From positions 186,001-250,000 of the forward strand of contig NZ_AHKF01000015.1 of assembly GCF_000252125.1 (NCBI RefSeq): a stretch of 64,000 nt of DNA, read 5' to 3'. This DNA is from Flavobacterium frigoris PS1 (GTDB lineage Bacteria; Bacteroidota; Bacteroidia; Flavobacteriales; Flavobacteriaceae). The notes beneath the pieces are model-generated. The model made no database searches. It saw only the letters and a list, made by a program, of their open reading frames with translations, and was not told the DNA's origin. Positions 1-9,908 of the stretch are shown here, piece by piece. The first letter of the stretch is position 1, and the number at the start of each line of letters is the position of its first letter. Made by a program: the position numbers and the translations under genes.

Positions 1-2966
1 TTGAAGCAATTCCTACTGAAGAATTCTTAGGAAATAATGACGCAATGTCATCTTCAACTTCACGTCGTGATTTTTTAAAGTACGTAGGATTTAGTACGGC
101 AGCAGCTACGCTTGCAGCTTGCGAAGGTCCTGTGAACAAGTCGATACCTTATGTATTACAGCCAGAACAAATCATTCCTGGAGTTGCGGATTATTATGCT
201 ACTTCTGTTTTTGATGGTTTTGATTTTGCAAATCTTCTTGTTAAAACACGTGAAGGGCGTCCTATTAAAATAGATAACAATACTATTGAAGGTGCAAAAT
301 TTTCTGCTAACGCTAGAATTCATGCTTCTATATTATCGTTATATGATAATATGCGTTTGAAAGAGCCTAAAGTTGAAGGTAAAACTTCTACATGGTCTGC
401 TGTAGATGCAAAAATTAAGTCAAGTCTTTCGGATGCTAAAGCTGAAGGAGGTCAAGTAGTCTTATTAACCAATACATTGGCGAGTCCGTCAACTGAGAAG
501 TTGATTGCTGAATTTATTGCTTTAAATCCAAATGCTAAGCATGTGATTTATGATGCGGTATCTTCTTCTGAAGCCTTAGATGCTTTTGAAGCTGTGTATG
601 GTGAAAGATCTTTGGTTGACTATGATTTTGCTAAAGCTTCTCTTATAGTTTCTGTTGGTGCTGATTTTCTTGGAGATTGGCAAGGTGGTGGATACGATAC
701 AGGCTATACGCAAGGTAGAGTTCCTAAAAACGGAAAAATGTCACGTCACATCCAATTGGAAGCGAACATGACTTTGTCTGGTGCTGCTGCTGATAAACGT
801 TTGGCAATGTCAACTGCAAATCAAAAACAAGCATTAGTACAAATATATAATGTTGTGACAGGTTCATCTGTTGCTGTGAATTTAGATGCTAAATTTAAAT
901 CTGAGGTAACAAAAGCTGCTCAACAATTAAAAGCTGCTGGATCAAAGGGGCTTTTGGTTTCTGGTATTCAGGATAAAAATGCTCAATTATTAGTTTTGGG
1001 TGTTAATCAAGTATTAGCTAGTGAATCTTTTACTACTTCTGGTGCGAGACAAATTAGAAAAGGTTCAAACGAAAAAGTAGCACAATTAGTTAAAGATATG
1101 AAAGCAGGTAGCGTTCATACTTTAATAATGAGCGGTGTTAATCCGGTTTACACTTTGGCGGATTCTGCTACATTTGTAGAAGGGCTTAAGAAAGTTAAAA
1201 CATCTGTTTCTTTATCTTTGAAGGAGGATGAAACGGCTTTAGTTAGCACTATTGCTGCTCCAGTTCCTCATTATTTAGAATCTTGGGGGGATTTAAGTCT
1301 TACCAAAGGAACTTATAGTTTGACTCAACCGACGATTCGTCCTTTATTCAACACAAAACAACTTCAAGATGTTTTAATGTCGTTGAACGGAATGTCTGGT
1401 GCTTATTATGATTATTTAAAAGCAAGTTCATCAGCTTTTGTTTCTGGTGCTTCTTGGAATAAAGTATTACATGATGGTGTTAATGTAGGTGTTTCTCAAT
1501 CACTATCTGGTGGTTCTGCTGATTATACTGCTGCTGCAAATGCATTAGCCAAATCAAAAGCTTCGGCTGGTTTTGAATTAGTATTGTATACTAAGACAGG
1601 AATGGGAGATGGACAACAGGCTAACAACCCTTGGTTACAAGAATTTCCAGATCCTATTACTAGAGTGTCTTGGGATAATTATGTTACCGTTTCGAATGCT
1701 GATGCGAAACAGTTAGAATTGTCTAATGAAATCGTTGCTAACGGTGGTTTGAATGGAAGTTATGCTAACATAACTACTGCTGATGGTGTGAAGCTGGAGA
1801 ATGTACCGGTCATAGTTCAACCAGGTCAAGCTGTAGGAACAATTGGTTTAGCTTTAGGTTACGGTCGTAAAGCGGCTTTGAAAGAAGAAATGCAGGTAGG
1901 TTTAAATGCTTACCCTTTATATAAAGGTTTCAATGATGTACAATCTGTAACATTTGAGAAGGCTGCCGGAGAACATGAGTTTGCTTGTGTTCAAGGTCAA
2001 AAAACATTGATGGGTAGAGGGGATATTATCAAAGAAACTACTTTGGAGATATTCAATACTAAAGACGCTGAAGTTTGGAATGAAGTTCCAATGGTGTCAT
2101 TGAATCATGAGGAAGTGAAGGCGACATCTGTAGATTTATGGGATTCATTTGATCGTTCAACAGGACATCACTTTAATCTTTCTATTGATTTGAATGCTTG
2201 TACCGGTTGTGGTGCTTGTGTAATTGCTTGTCATGCTGAAAACAATGTTCCTGTAGTAGGTAAATCAGAAATTAGAAGAAGTCGTGATATGCACTGGTTG
2301 CGTATTGATAGATATTATTCTTCTGAAGACACCTTTGAAGGGGATAATGAAAGAAAAGAAAATATAGCTGGGTTGTCTGACTCATTATCTACATTTAATG
2401 AAATGGAAAAAGCAGGAGATAATCCTCAAGTTTCTTTTCAACCTGTAATGTGTCAACATTGTAATCACGCTCCATGTGAAACTGTTTGTCCAGTTGCGGC
2501 AACTTCTCATAGCCGTCAAGGTCAAAATCATATGGCATACAACAGATGTGTTGGTACTCGTTACTGTGCAAATAACTGTCCTTATAAAGTACGTCGTTTC
2601 AACTGGTTCTTGTATAACAAAAACAGTGAATTTGATTACCATATGAATGATGATTTAGGTCGTATGGTATTGAATCCAGATGTTAATGTTCGTTCTCGTG
2701 GAGTTATGGAAAAATGTTCAATGTGTATTCAAATGACACAAGCGACTATTTTAAATGCAAAAAGAGAAGGAAGAGTTATTGTTGATGGAGAATTTCAAAC
2801 AGCGTGTTCAAATGCTTGTTCTAACGGAGCAATGAAATTTGGAGATGTAAATGATAAAGAATCTGAAGTTACTAAATTGTCAGAGGATGAGAGAATGTAT
2901 CATCTTTTAGAGCATGTCGGAACAAAACCAAATGTGATTTATCACGTCAAAGTTAGAAATACTTAA
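1..2966 (+). CDS. actB: Alternative complex III subunit B, Fe-S/molybdopterin-like fusion protein (5' end outside window)
   Basis: This subunit carries electrons from quinol towards cytochrome in alternative complex III. The frame is open to the window edge: codons from position 3 read EAIPTEEFLGNNDAMS before the ATG at 45, so that ATG is internal. A Tat motif SRRDFLK follows about 5 residues after it, as in the family with an extended Tat N-terminus. A molybdopterin-oxidoreductase-like region makes up the first two thirds and appears to serve as scaffold. The last third holds four cysteine clusters, including TGCGACVIAC (about residue 715 from the ATG), CQHCNHAPCETVCP (about 803), CANNCP and CSMC. 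These fit the three [4Fe-4S] plus one [3Fe-4S] clusters known for ActB. actC follows 26 bp downstream. Confidence 0.95.
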   Translation, partial: EAIPTEEFLGNNDAMSSSTSRRDFLKYVGFSTAAATLAACEGPVNKSIPYVLQPEQIIPGVADYYATSVFDGFDFANLLVKTREGRPIKIDNNTIEGAKFSANARIHASILSLYDNMRLKEPKVEGKTSTWSAVDAKIKSSLSDAKAEGGQVVLLTNTLASPSTEKLIAEFIALNPNAKHVIYDAVSSSEALDAFEAVYGERSLVDYDFAKASLIVSVGADFLGDWQGGGYDTGYTQGRVPKNGKMSRHIQLEANMTLSGAAADKRLAMSTANQKQALVQIYNVVTGSSVAVNLDAKFKSEVTKAAQQLKAAGSKGLLVSGIQDKNAQLLVLGVNQVLASESFTTSGARQIRKGSNEKVAQLVKDMKAGSVHTLIMSGVNPVYTLADSATFVEGLKKVKTSVSLSLKEDETALVSTIAAPVPHYLESWGDLSLTKGTYSLTQPTIRPLFNTKQLQDVLMSLNGMSGAYYDYLKASSSAFVSGASWNKVLHDGVNVGVSQSLSGGSADYTAAANALAKSKASAGFELVLYTKTGMGDGQQANNPWLQEFPDPITRVSWDNYVTVSNADAKQLELSNEIVANGGLNGSYANITTADGVKLENVPVIVQPGQAVGTIGLALGYGRKAALKEEMQVGLNAYPLYKGFNDVQSVTFEKAAGEHEFACVQGQKTLMGRGDIIKETTLEIFNTKDAEVWNEVPMVSLNHEEVKATSVDLWDSFDRSTGHHFNLSIDLNACTGCGACVIACHAENNVPVVGKSEIRRSRDMHWLRIDRYYSSEDTFEGDNERKENIAGLSDSLSTFNEMEKAGDNPQVSFQPVMCQHCNHAPCETVCPVAATSHSRQGQNHMAYNRCVGTRYCANNCPYKVRRFNWFLYNKNSEFDYHMNDDLGRMVLNPDVNVRSRGVMEKCSMCIQMTQATILNAKREGRVIVDGEFQTACSNACSNGAMKFGDVNDKESEVTKLSEDERMYHLLEHVGTKPNVIYHVKVRNT

Positions 2967-2992
2967 TAAATATAAAATCAATTTAAAGGATT

Positions 2993-4396
2993 ATGTCTCA
3001 TATATACGACGCTCCCATTAGAAAACCTTTAGTTATAGGTGATAAAACTTATCACGACGTAACAGTAGATGTAGCTGCGCCTGTTGAAGGTAAAGCAAAC
3101 AAACATTGGTGGATTGTATTTTCAATCGCATTAGCCGCTTTCCTTTGGGGAATTGGTTGTATCATATACACCGTATCTACAGGAATTGGAACATGGGGAT
3201 TAAATAAAACAGTTGGTTGGGCATGGGATATCACAAACTTCGTTTGGTGGGTTGGTATTGGTCATGCAGGAACATTAATTTCGGCAGTATTGTTATTATT
3301 CCGTCAGAGATGGAGAATGGCAATTAACCGATCTGCAGAAGCAATGACAATTTTCTCAGTTGTGCAAGCAGGTTTGTTCCCAATTATTCACATGGGTCGT
3401 CCATGGTTAGCATTTTGGGTACTTCCAATTCCGAATCAATTCGGATCTTTATGGGTGAATTTTAACTCACCTTTATTATGGGATGTATTTGCAATTTCTA
3501 CTTATTTGTCAGTTTCATTAGTTTTCTGGTGGACTGGTTTATTACCTGATTTTGCGATGCTAAGAGATAGAGCAATCACTCCTTTTAATAAAAGAGTCTA
3601 CTCAATATTAAGTTTTGGATGGAGCGGTAGAGCAAAGGATTGGCAACGTTTTGAAGAAGTATCTTTGGTACTTGCAGGATTAGCTACTCCACTGGTACTT
3701 TCTGTACATACTATTGTATCAATGGACTTTGCTACCTCGGTAATACCTGGATGGCATACTACCATATTTCCTCCATACTTTGTTGCAGGTGCGGTTTTCT
3801 CAGGATTTGCGATGGTAAACACATTGCTTATTATAATGAGAAAAGTTTCTAACTTAGAAGCTTATATTACTATTCAGCATATCGAATTGATGAATATTGT
3901 AATCATGATTACAGGATCTATAGTTGGTGTTGCTTATATTACTGAGCTTTTTATGGCTTGGTATTCTGGAGTAGAGTATGAACAATATGCTTTCTTAAAT
4001 AGAGCTACTGGACCTTACTGGTGGGCTTATTGGTCGATGATGACTTGTAATGTTTTTTCACCTCAGTTCATGTGGTTTAAAAAATTAAGAACAAGTATTA
4101 TGTTTTCATTTATTATGTCGATTGTCGTAAACATCGGTATGTGGTTTGAAAGATTTGTAATTATTGTTACTTCACTACACAGAGATTATTTGCCATCTTC
4201 GTGGACAATGTTTTCACCAACATTTGTTGATATTGGAATTTTCATAGGAACAATAGGATTCTTCTTTGTTTTGTTTTTATTATATGCAAGAACTTTCCCA
4301 GTGATCGCACAAGCAGAGGTTAAAACAATTTTGAAAGCAACAGGAGATAATTATATTAGAGAAAGAGCAGCTAATAAAGATTTACATCATGAGTAA
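2993..4396 (+). CDS. actC: Alternative complex III subunit C, NrfD-like membrane protein
   Basis: This is an integral membrane subunit of alternative complex III, expected to form a quinol site next to the ActB Fe-S clusters. At 467 residues it matches the NrfD/PsrC family with about ten hydrophobic helices. The stretch HIGRPW-like HMGRPWLAFW near residue 130 and the many Trp and His residues on loop edges are typical. It lies 26 bp after actB, and its last 8 bases overlap the start of actD, which suggests translational coupling. The family assignment is firm. The quinol-binding role is taken from characterised complexes and is not visible here. Confidence 0.93.
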   Translation: MSHIYDAPIRKPLVIGDKTYHDVTVDVAAPVEGKANKHWWIVFSIALAAFLWGIGCIIYTVSTGIGTWGLNKTVGWAWDITNFVWWVGIGHAGTLISAVLLLFRQRWRMAINRSAEAMTIFSVVQAGLFPIIHMGRPWLAFWVLPIPNQFGSLWVNFNSPLLWDVFAISTYLSVSLVFWWTGLLPDFAMLRDRAITPFNKRVYSILSFGWSGRAKDWQRFEEVSLVLAGLATPLVLSVHTIVSMDFATSVIPGWHTTIFPPYFVAGAVFSGFAMVNTLLIIMRKVSNLEAYITIQHIELMNIVIMITGSIVGVAYITELFMAWYSGVEYEQYAFLNRATGPYWWAYWSMMTCNVFSPQFMWFKKLRTSIMFSFIMSIVVNIGMWFERFVIIVTSLHRDYLPSSWTMFSPTFVDIGIFIGTIGFFFVLFLLYARTFPVIAQAEVKTILKATGDNYIRERAANKDLHHE

Positions 4397-4913
4397 TAAA
4401 GTAATTTACGCCATTTATAATGACGATGATATATTGATGGATGCGGTTAAAAAAACCAGAGCAGCCCATCATCATATTGAGGAAGTTTTTTCTCCATTCC
4501 CGGTACACGGTTTGGATAAAGCGATGGGTCTTGCGCCTACTAGATTAGCTATATGTGCATTCTTATACGGTTGTGTAGGGATATCAGTTGCAACAGCTAT
4601 GATGAATTTTATAATGATTCAGGATTGGCCACAAGATATTGGTGGTAAACCAAGTTTCAGTTATATTCAAAATATGCCTGCTTTTGTGCCAATTATGTTT
4701 GAAATGACCGTATTTTTTGCGGCTCATTTAATGGTGGTAACTTTTTATATGAGAAGTAAATTGTGGCCATTCAAGCAAGCAGAGAATCCTGATGTAAGAA
4801 CAACAGATGATCACTTCCTAATGGAAGTGTCCGTTAACAATAATGAAGAAGAATTAGTTTCTTTTTTAAATACTACGGGAGCTGTAGAAGTTAAAGTAAT
4901 AGAAAAGCATTAA
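4389..4913 (+). CDS. actD: Alternative complex III subunit D (DUF3341)
   Basis: This 174-residue membrane protein has the DUF3341 layout. A soluble N-terminal domain (about residues 1-55, with MSNKVIYAIYNDDDILMDAV at the start) is followed by two transmembrane helices near residues 56-80 and 100-122 and a short acidic tail. In characterised alternative complex III, ActD is a small accessory membrane subunit without cofactors. The start codon overlaps the last 8 bases of actC. The next gene, actE, begins 7 bp after the stop. The position between actC and actE is diagnostic. Confidence 0.92.
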   Translation: MSNKVIYAIYNDDDILMDAVKKTRAAHHHIEEVFSPFPVHGLDKAMGLAPTRLAICAFLYGCVGISVATAMMNFIMIQDWPQDIGGKPSFSYIQNMPAFVPIMFEMTVFFAAHLMVVTFYMRSKLWPFKQAENPDVRTTDDHFLMEVSVNNNEEELVSFLNTTGAVEVKVIEKH

Positions 4914-4920
4914 TTTAGAT

Positions 4921-5466
4921 ATGAAAAGGGTATATAAAATAACACTATTATTTGGCATCACTATTTTGGTGGCATCTTGTCATAATAATTCAGCACCGAA
5001 CTACCAATACTTTCCTAACATGTATGAGTCAGTGGGCTATGAAACATATTCAGAGTCTAGTGCTTTTGCTAATGGAAAAGAAGGTCAGCTTCCTGCAACT
5101 GGAACTATAAATAGAGGTTTTGAACCTTATGATTATGAAAATACACCAGAAGGCTATGATTTAGCCAAGGCAAATCTTAAGTCACCACTAGATTCTATAG
5201 ATAGAGGTTCAGACAAAGGGAAAGAGCTTTTTGAAATCTATTGTATTAGTTGTCATGGGGCTGCTGGGGACGGTAAAGGTAAATTAGTCGAAAGAGAAAA
5301 GTTCCTTGGTGTACCGAGTTATAAGGACAGAGTTATCACTGAAGGAAGTGTTTTTCACGTTGTAACTTATGGTTTAAATGCAATGGGTTCTCATGCAAAT
5401 CAATTAAGTGTCCATGAACGTTGGTTAGTTGCTGACTATGTTCTAAAACTAAAAAGCCAATTATAA
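4921..5466 (+). CDS. actE: Alternative complex III subunit E, monoheme cytochrome c lipoprotein
   Basis: This is the monoheme cytochrome c subunit that passes electrons from alternative complex III to the oxidase. A lipoprotein signal ends at LVASC (Cys at residue 20), so the mature protein should be membrane-anchored outside the cytoplasm. The heme site is CISCHG (about residue 112), inside YCISCHGAAGDGKGK, and a likely axial Met is in NAMGSHANQLS near residue 158. Its 181 residues fit the family. It starts 7 bp after actD and its stop abuts the actF region. Confidence 0.93.
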   Translation: MKRVYKITLLFGITILVASCHNNSAPNYQYFPNMYESVGYETYSESSAFANGKEGQLPATGTINRGFEPYDYENTPEGYDLAKANLKSPLDSIDRGSDKGKELFEIYCISCHGAAGDGKGKLVEREKFLGVPSYKDRVITEGSVFHVVTYGLNAMGSHANQLSVHERWLVADYVLKLKSQL

Positions 5467-5493
5467 TTGTTGAACAAACTGATCGTAAAAGAT

Positions 5494-6837
5494 ATGTATA
5501 CATTTTCAAGTAAATTAAAAACTTTCTCTATCATCTTAATGGCCGTAGGTCTATTAGGAATAGGATATGGTTTTTTAACTGCACCAAAAGATATTCACGA
5601 AGTTGAAACCATTCTCGCTTCTGAAAGCCATGAAGGACATGGTGAGGTTAAACATGAGACTTCTGAAGTTGCTGGCGAAAGTCATGCTGCTGCAGAAAAT
5701 CATAACGAAGTAAAGGATGCTTCGGAACATAATGAGCATTTAACACATGTCTTACATCAATTGCAAAATAAGCCTTGGGCCGCATTGTATGTTGCTTGTA
5801 TTTTCTTTTTGCTTGTAACAATGGGGGTTCTTGCTTTCTATGCAATTCAGCAAGTTGCATCGGCAGGCTGGTCACCAGTATTGTTTAGAGTTATGCAGGG
5901 AATTACTGCTTATTTACCATGGGGTTCTGTAATATTCTTTGTTATTTTAGTATTGTGTGGATTGCATTTTAATCATATGTTTATATGGTTAGATCCGGAA
6001 GTAGTTGCTCATGATAAGCTTATTGCTGGTAAATCAGGTTACTTAAACTTTCCTTTTTGGATTGTTAGAGCTGGTATATTTTTAATAGGATGGAATGTAT
6101 ACAGGTACTATTCGGCTAAAAACTGTTTAGCACAGGATGAGTCTAAAGATGATAGTTTTTACAAAAAGAATTTCAATATATCAGCGATGTTTTTGGTTTT
6201 CTTTATAGTATCAGAATCTATTATGTCATGGGATTGGATTTTGTCTATTGACCCACATTGGTTTAGTACTTTATTCGGATGGTATGTATTTGCAAGTTTC
6301 TTTGTAAGTGGTATTACAACAATATGTATGGTTACTTTATATTTGAAATCGAAAGGATATCTAGAGCATGTTAATACAAGTCATATACATGATTTAGCTA
6401 AATTTATGTTCGGATTTAGTGTTTTCTGGACGTACCTTTGGTTCTCACAATTCATGTTAATTTGGTATGCAAATATTCCTGAAGAGATTACATATTTCAT
6501 CACAAGAATTCAATTGTATAATTTACCGTTCTTTGGAGCCGTTGTTATGAACTTTCTTTTTCCAATATTAATATTAATTAACACTGATTTCAAAAGAATC
6601 TCTTGGGTACTTGTTATGGCAGGTACAGTAATATTAGCGGGTCATTATATTGATTTCTTCAATATGATTATGCCAGGTACAGTTGGAGACAGATGGTTTA
6701 TTGGAGTTTCAGAAATTGCATCAGTTCTTTTCTTTTTAGGATTGTTTATTTATACTGTTTTCACAGCATTAAGCAAATCTCCTTTATTGCCAAAAAGAAA
6801 TCCTTTTATAGAAGAGAGTAAACATTTTCATTATTAA
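5494..6837 (+). CDS. actF: Alternative complex III subunit F, NrfD-like membrane protein
   Basis: This is the second large membrane subunit of alternative complex III, about ten helices, possibly involved in proton transfer. I chose the ATG at 5494 (MYTFSSKLKTF) because related proteins begin with this peptide as I remember them. A frame-compatible TTG at 5467, directly after the actE stop, would add nine residues. After the first helix there is a hydrophilic insert at about residues 35-90 very rich in His, Glu and Ala (HEGHGEVKHE and similar). The rest is typical, with WDWILSIDPHWFSTLFGWY near residue 250. Confidence 0.9.
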   Translation: MYTFSSKLKTFSIILMAVGLLGIGYGFLTAPKDIHEVETILASESHEGHGEVKHETSEVAGESHAAAENHNEVKDASEHNEHLTHVLHQLQNKPWAALYVACIFFLLVTMGVLAFYAIQQVASAGWSPVLFRVMQGITAYLPWGSVIFFVILVLCGLHFNHMFIWLDPEVVAHDKLIAGKSGYLNFPFWIVRAGIFLIGWNVYRYYSAKNCLAQDESKDDSFYKKNFNISAMFLVFFIVSESIMSWDWILSIDPHWFSTLFGWYVFASFFVSGITTICMVTLYLKSKGYLEHVNTSHIHDLAKFMFGFSVFWTYLWFSQFMLIWYANIPEEITYFITRIQLYNLPFFGAVVMNFLFPILILINTDFKRISWVLVMAGTVILAGHYIDFFNMIMPGTVGDRWFIGVSEIASVLFFLGLFIYTVFTALSKSPLLPKRNPFIEESKHFHY

Positions 6838-6856
6838 TATTTAAAGAAGTAAACAG

Positions 6857-8005
6857 ATGACAAGTTTGTTGGTAATTATAGTTTTAGTTTTATTAGCTGT
6901 TGCTCTATGGCAATTGACTAAAATATTCGACCTTACTCAGGTAGGTTCTGATACGGACAGTTCGCAAGTAGCTTCCGATAATGATAATAATATACAAGGA
7001 TATTTAATGTTTGGCTTTTTAGCCTTTATATATATATTTTCAATATATGGATTGTTTACATGGGGACCTCTTGTTCTTCATACACCGGCTTCAGCTCATG
7101 GAGCTCAGGTAGATAATCTAATGAACATTACTTGGATTCTTATTTTTATCGTTCAAGCGATTACTCAAGTGTTATTGCATTACTTTGCTTTTAAATACAG
7201 AGGTAAAAAAGGTCAAAAGGCATTGTATTTTGCAGATAATAATAAATTAGAGGCAATTTGGAGTGTTATTCCGGCTATTGTGTTGGCTGGTTTGATTCTT
7301 TACGGCTTATATGCATGGACAAATATTATGTTCATTGATGATGAGGAAGATACTGTGGTTGTTGAACTTTATGCTCAACAATTTAAATGGACGGCAAGGG
7401 TTGCTGGAGAAGATAATGTTCTTGGAAAAGCAAATGTAAGATATATCGAGGGTGTGAATACGCTTGGTGTTGATATGGCAGATGCCTATGCGCAAGATGA
7501 TATAGTTGTTTCTGAGCTTCATATTCCAAAAGGTAAAAAGATACATTTTAAGATGAGATCTCAAGATGTTTTGCACTCTGCTTATATGCCTTATTTTAGA
7601 GCGCAAATGAACTGTGTTCCTGGAATGGTTACTGAATTTGCTTTTGAGCCAATTTACACCACAGCTGAATATAGAGAGTTGCCGTATATGATTGAGAAAG
7701 TATCTAATATCAATGCAATAAGATCTAAGAAAAGTGTTGCTCTAGTAGCTAAAGGGGACGCCGCTCTTGATCCTTACGCTTTTGATTATTTGCTTCTTTG
7801 TAACAAAATATGTGGTGCATCACATTATAACATGCAAATGAAAATTGTAGTAGATACACCAGAAGATTACAAGAAATGGTTATCAGAGCAAGTGAATTTA
7901 GCGCAACAAGTTAAAGAAGCAAACGCTCCTGCAGCGGTTGAAGGAGCAGATGCTCCTGTCAAAGCAAATGATACAGCAGCTGTTGCTAAAATAGCGATGA
8001 AATAA
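6857..8005 (+). CDS. coxB: Cytochrome c oxidase subunit II
   Basis: This subunit carries the CuA centre that accepts electrons and passes them to subunit I. The CuA ligand set is visible in CNKICGASHYNM (about residues 315-326: two Cys, His, Met) with the upstream His in LHSAYMP (about residue 235). Beyond the two helices near residues 90 and 140 expected for the family there are extra hydrophobic segments at the N-terminus (residues 1-20 and about 48-72), as in Bacteroidota homologs. The C-terminal 30 residues are a low-complexity Ala-rich tail. It sits between actF and coxA, fitting a complex III-oxidase supercomplex. Confidence 0.95.
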   Translation: MTSLLVIIVLVLLAVALWQLTKIFDLTQVGSDTDSSQVASDNDNNIQGYLMFGFLAFIYIFSIYGLFTWGPLVLHTPASAHGAQVDNLMNITWILIFIVQAITQVLLHYFAFKYRGKKGQKALYFADNNKLEAIWSVIPAIVLAGLILYGLYAWTNIMFIDDEEDTVVVELYAQQFKWTARVAGEDNVLGKANVRYIEGVNTLGVDMADAYAQDDIVVSELHIPKGKKIHFKMRSQDVLHSAYMPYFRAQMNCVPGMVTEFAFEPIYTTAEYRELPYMIEKVSNINAIRSKKSVALVAKGDAALDPYAFDYLLLCNKICGASHYNMQMKIVVDTPEDYKKWLSEQVNLAQQVKEANAPAAVEGADAPVKANDTAAVAKIAMK

Positions 8006-8033
8006 TTATTAAGAAAATTTAAAGTAAACATAT

Positions 8034-9830
8034 ATGTCAGCAGAAGGTCACGATCACGGACACGATCACGAACACGAACACCATCATAAAGATACTTTCA
8101 TTACTAAATATATCTTTAGTATTGATCATAAAATGATTGCTAAGCAATATTTGATTACAGGTATTGTAATGGGAATTATTGGTGTTGGAATGTCTATGCT
8201 TTTCAGAATGCAATTGGCATGGCCAGAAGAGTCTTTTAGAATATTTAATATATTGTTGGGTGACAAATGGGCGCCTAACGGGGTTATGACAAATGATATT
8301 TATTTATCATTAGTTACTATTCACGGTACTATCATGGTTTTCTTTGTATTGACCGCGGCTTTAAGTGGAACATTTAGTAATTTATTGATCCCACTTCAAA
8401 TTGGTGCTAGGGATATGGCTTCTGGTTTTATGAATATGATCTCATATTGGTTATTCTTTTTATCAAGTGTAATCATGATAAGTTCACTGTTTGTAGAGTC
8501 TGGACCAGCAAATTCGGGTTGGACTATTTATCCTCCATTAAGTGCTTTACCTCAGGCGATTTCAGGTTCGGGGTTAGGGATGACTTTATGGCTTACTTCT
8601 ATGGCAATCTTTATTGCTTCTTCATTAATGGGGTCGCTAAATTACATTGTGACTGTAATTAACTTAAGAACAAAAGGGATGTCAATGACTAGATTGCCTT
8701 TAACAATTTGGGCTTTCTTTGTAACAGCAATTATTGGAGTTGTTTCATTTCCAGTTTTGTTATCTGCAGCTTTGCTGTTGATCTTTGATAGAAGTTTTGG
8801 TACTTCTTTCTTCTTGTCTGATATTTATATTGCAGGAGAGGTTTTACATTACCAAGGTGGTTCACCAGTTTTGTTCGAGCACTTATTTTGGTTCTTAGGG
8901 CATCCTGAAGTGTATATCGTTCTTTTACCTGCGTTAGGTATAACATCTGAAGTTATTGCTACTAATTCGCGTAAGCCTATTTTTGGATACAGAGCAATGA
9001 TTATGTCTATAATTGCAATTGCATTTTTATCAACTATTGTTTGGGGTCACCACATGTTTATCTCGGGAATGAATCCATTCCTAGGTTCAGTGTTTACTTT
9101 TACTACATTGTTGATCGCAATTCCATCGGCCGTAAAAGCATTTAATTATATTACAACACTATGGAAAGGTAACTTACAGTTGAATCCAGCTATGTTGTTT
9201 TCTATAGGTTTAGTTTCTACGTTCATTACTGGTGGTTTAACAGGGATCATTCTTGGAGATAGCACATTAGACATTAATGTTCACGATACTTATTTTGTTG
9301 TAGCTCACTTTCACTTAGTAATGGGTATCTCTGCGCTGTACGGTATGTTTGCTGGTATATACCATTGGTTTCCAAAAATGTTTGGAAGAATGTTGAATAA
9401 GAACTTAGGTTATGTTCACTTTTGGGTTACTGCAGTGTGTGCTTACGGTGTATTCTTCCCGATGCACTTTATTGGACTAGCTGGTTTACCAAGACGTTAT
9501 TACACAAATACAAACTTCCCTTTATTTGATGATTTGCAAAACGTAAATGTACTTATAACTACATTTGCTTTAATTGGTGGTGTTTTTCAATTAGTATTTT
9601 TATACAATTTCTTTCATAGTATTTTCTACGGACAAAAAGCAGTACAAAATCCTTGGAAATCGAATACACTAGAATGGACTACTCCAGTGGAACATATTCA
9701 TGGTAACTGGCCGGGGGAAATTCCAGAAGTTCATAGATGGCCTTATGATTATAGCAATCCAGGTCATGATGAGGATTTCGTTCCTCAAACTGTACCTATG
9801 AAGCCTGGTGAAGAAGTTTTACATCACTAG
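8034..9830 (+). CDS. coxA: Cytochrome c oxidase subunit I
   Basis: This is the catalytic heme-copper subunit, which reduces oxygen to water. Ligands are visible: the low-spin heme His in IHGTIMVFF (about residue 97), the CuB/Tyr motif GHPEVY (about 290), the CuB His pair in WGHHMF (about 337) and the heme ligands in HDTYFVVAHFHLVMG (about 417). Twelve or more helices span 598 residues. The HPEVY Tyr marks an A-type oxidase. The N-terminus, HDHGHDHEHEHHH, is an unusual His/Asp/Glu tract of unknown role, perhaps metal-binding. It is the last gene of the operon. Confidence 0.96.
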   Translation: MSAEGHDHGHDHEHEHHHKDTFITKYIFSIDHKMIAKQYLITGIVMGIIGVGMSMLFRMQLAWPEESFRIFNILLGDKWAPNGVMTNDIYLSLVTIHGTIMVFFVLTAALSGTFSNLLIPLQIGARDMASGFMNMISYWLFFLSSVIMISSLFVESGPANSGWTIYPPLSALPQAISGSGLGMTLWLTSMAIFIASSLMGSLNYIVTVINLRTKGMSMTRLPLTIWAFFVTAIIGVVSFPVLLSAALLLIFDRSFGTSFFLSDIYIAGEVLHYQGGSPVLFEHLFWFLGHPEVYIVLLPALGITSEVIATNSRKPIFGYRAMIMSIIAIAFLSTIVWGHHMFISGMNPFLGSVFTFTTLLIAIPSAVKAFNYITTLWKGNLQLNPAMLFSIGLVSTFITGGLTGIILGDSTLDINVHDTYFVVAHFHLVMGISALYGMFAGIYHWFPKMFGRMLNKNLGYVHFWVTAVCAYGVFFPMHFIGLAGLPRRYYTNTNFPLFDDLQNVNVLITTFALIGGVFQLVFLYNFFHSIFYGQKAVQNPWKSNTLEWTTPVEHIHGNWPGEIPEVHRWPYDYSNPGHDEDFVPQTVPMKPGEEVLHH

Positions 9831-9847
9831 ATTTAAAAAATATTTTA

Positions 9848-9880
9848 AATGCCTTTCTAATTTGAAAGGCATTTTTTTTT
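9848..9880 (+). terminator. Rho-independent terminator after coxA
   Basis: A perfect 10-bp stem, AATGCCTTTC with GAAAGGCATT, encloses the loop TAATTT and runs into a T tract ending at 9880. It begins 17 bp after the coxA stop and separates the respiratory operon from ruvB. Confidence 0.93.
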
Positions 9881-9893
9881 AGTTATAACTTTG
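9862..9893 (+). promoter_or_regulatory. Predicted ruvB promoter
   Basis: TAACTTTG at 9886-9893 matches the Bacteroidota -7 box TAnnTTTG. A TTG at 9862-9864 lies 21 bp upstream, a good -33 spacing. A second match, TATCTTTG, lies at 9897-9904. Either box leaves only a short leader before the ATG at 9909, which rules out the upstream in-frame ATG at 9891 as the ruvB start. Confidence 0.65.
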
Positions 9894-9908
9894 TCATATC
9901 TTTGTTAC

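Noticed and set aside
9891..9908. Upstream in-frame ATG for ruvB
   Set aside because: It overlaps the predicted -7 box TAACTTTG, and the extra residues MSYLCY are not expected in RuvB.
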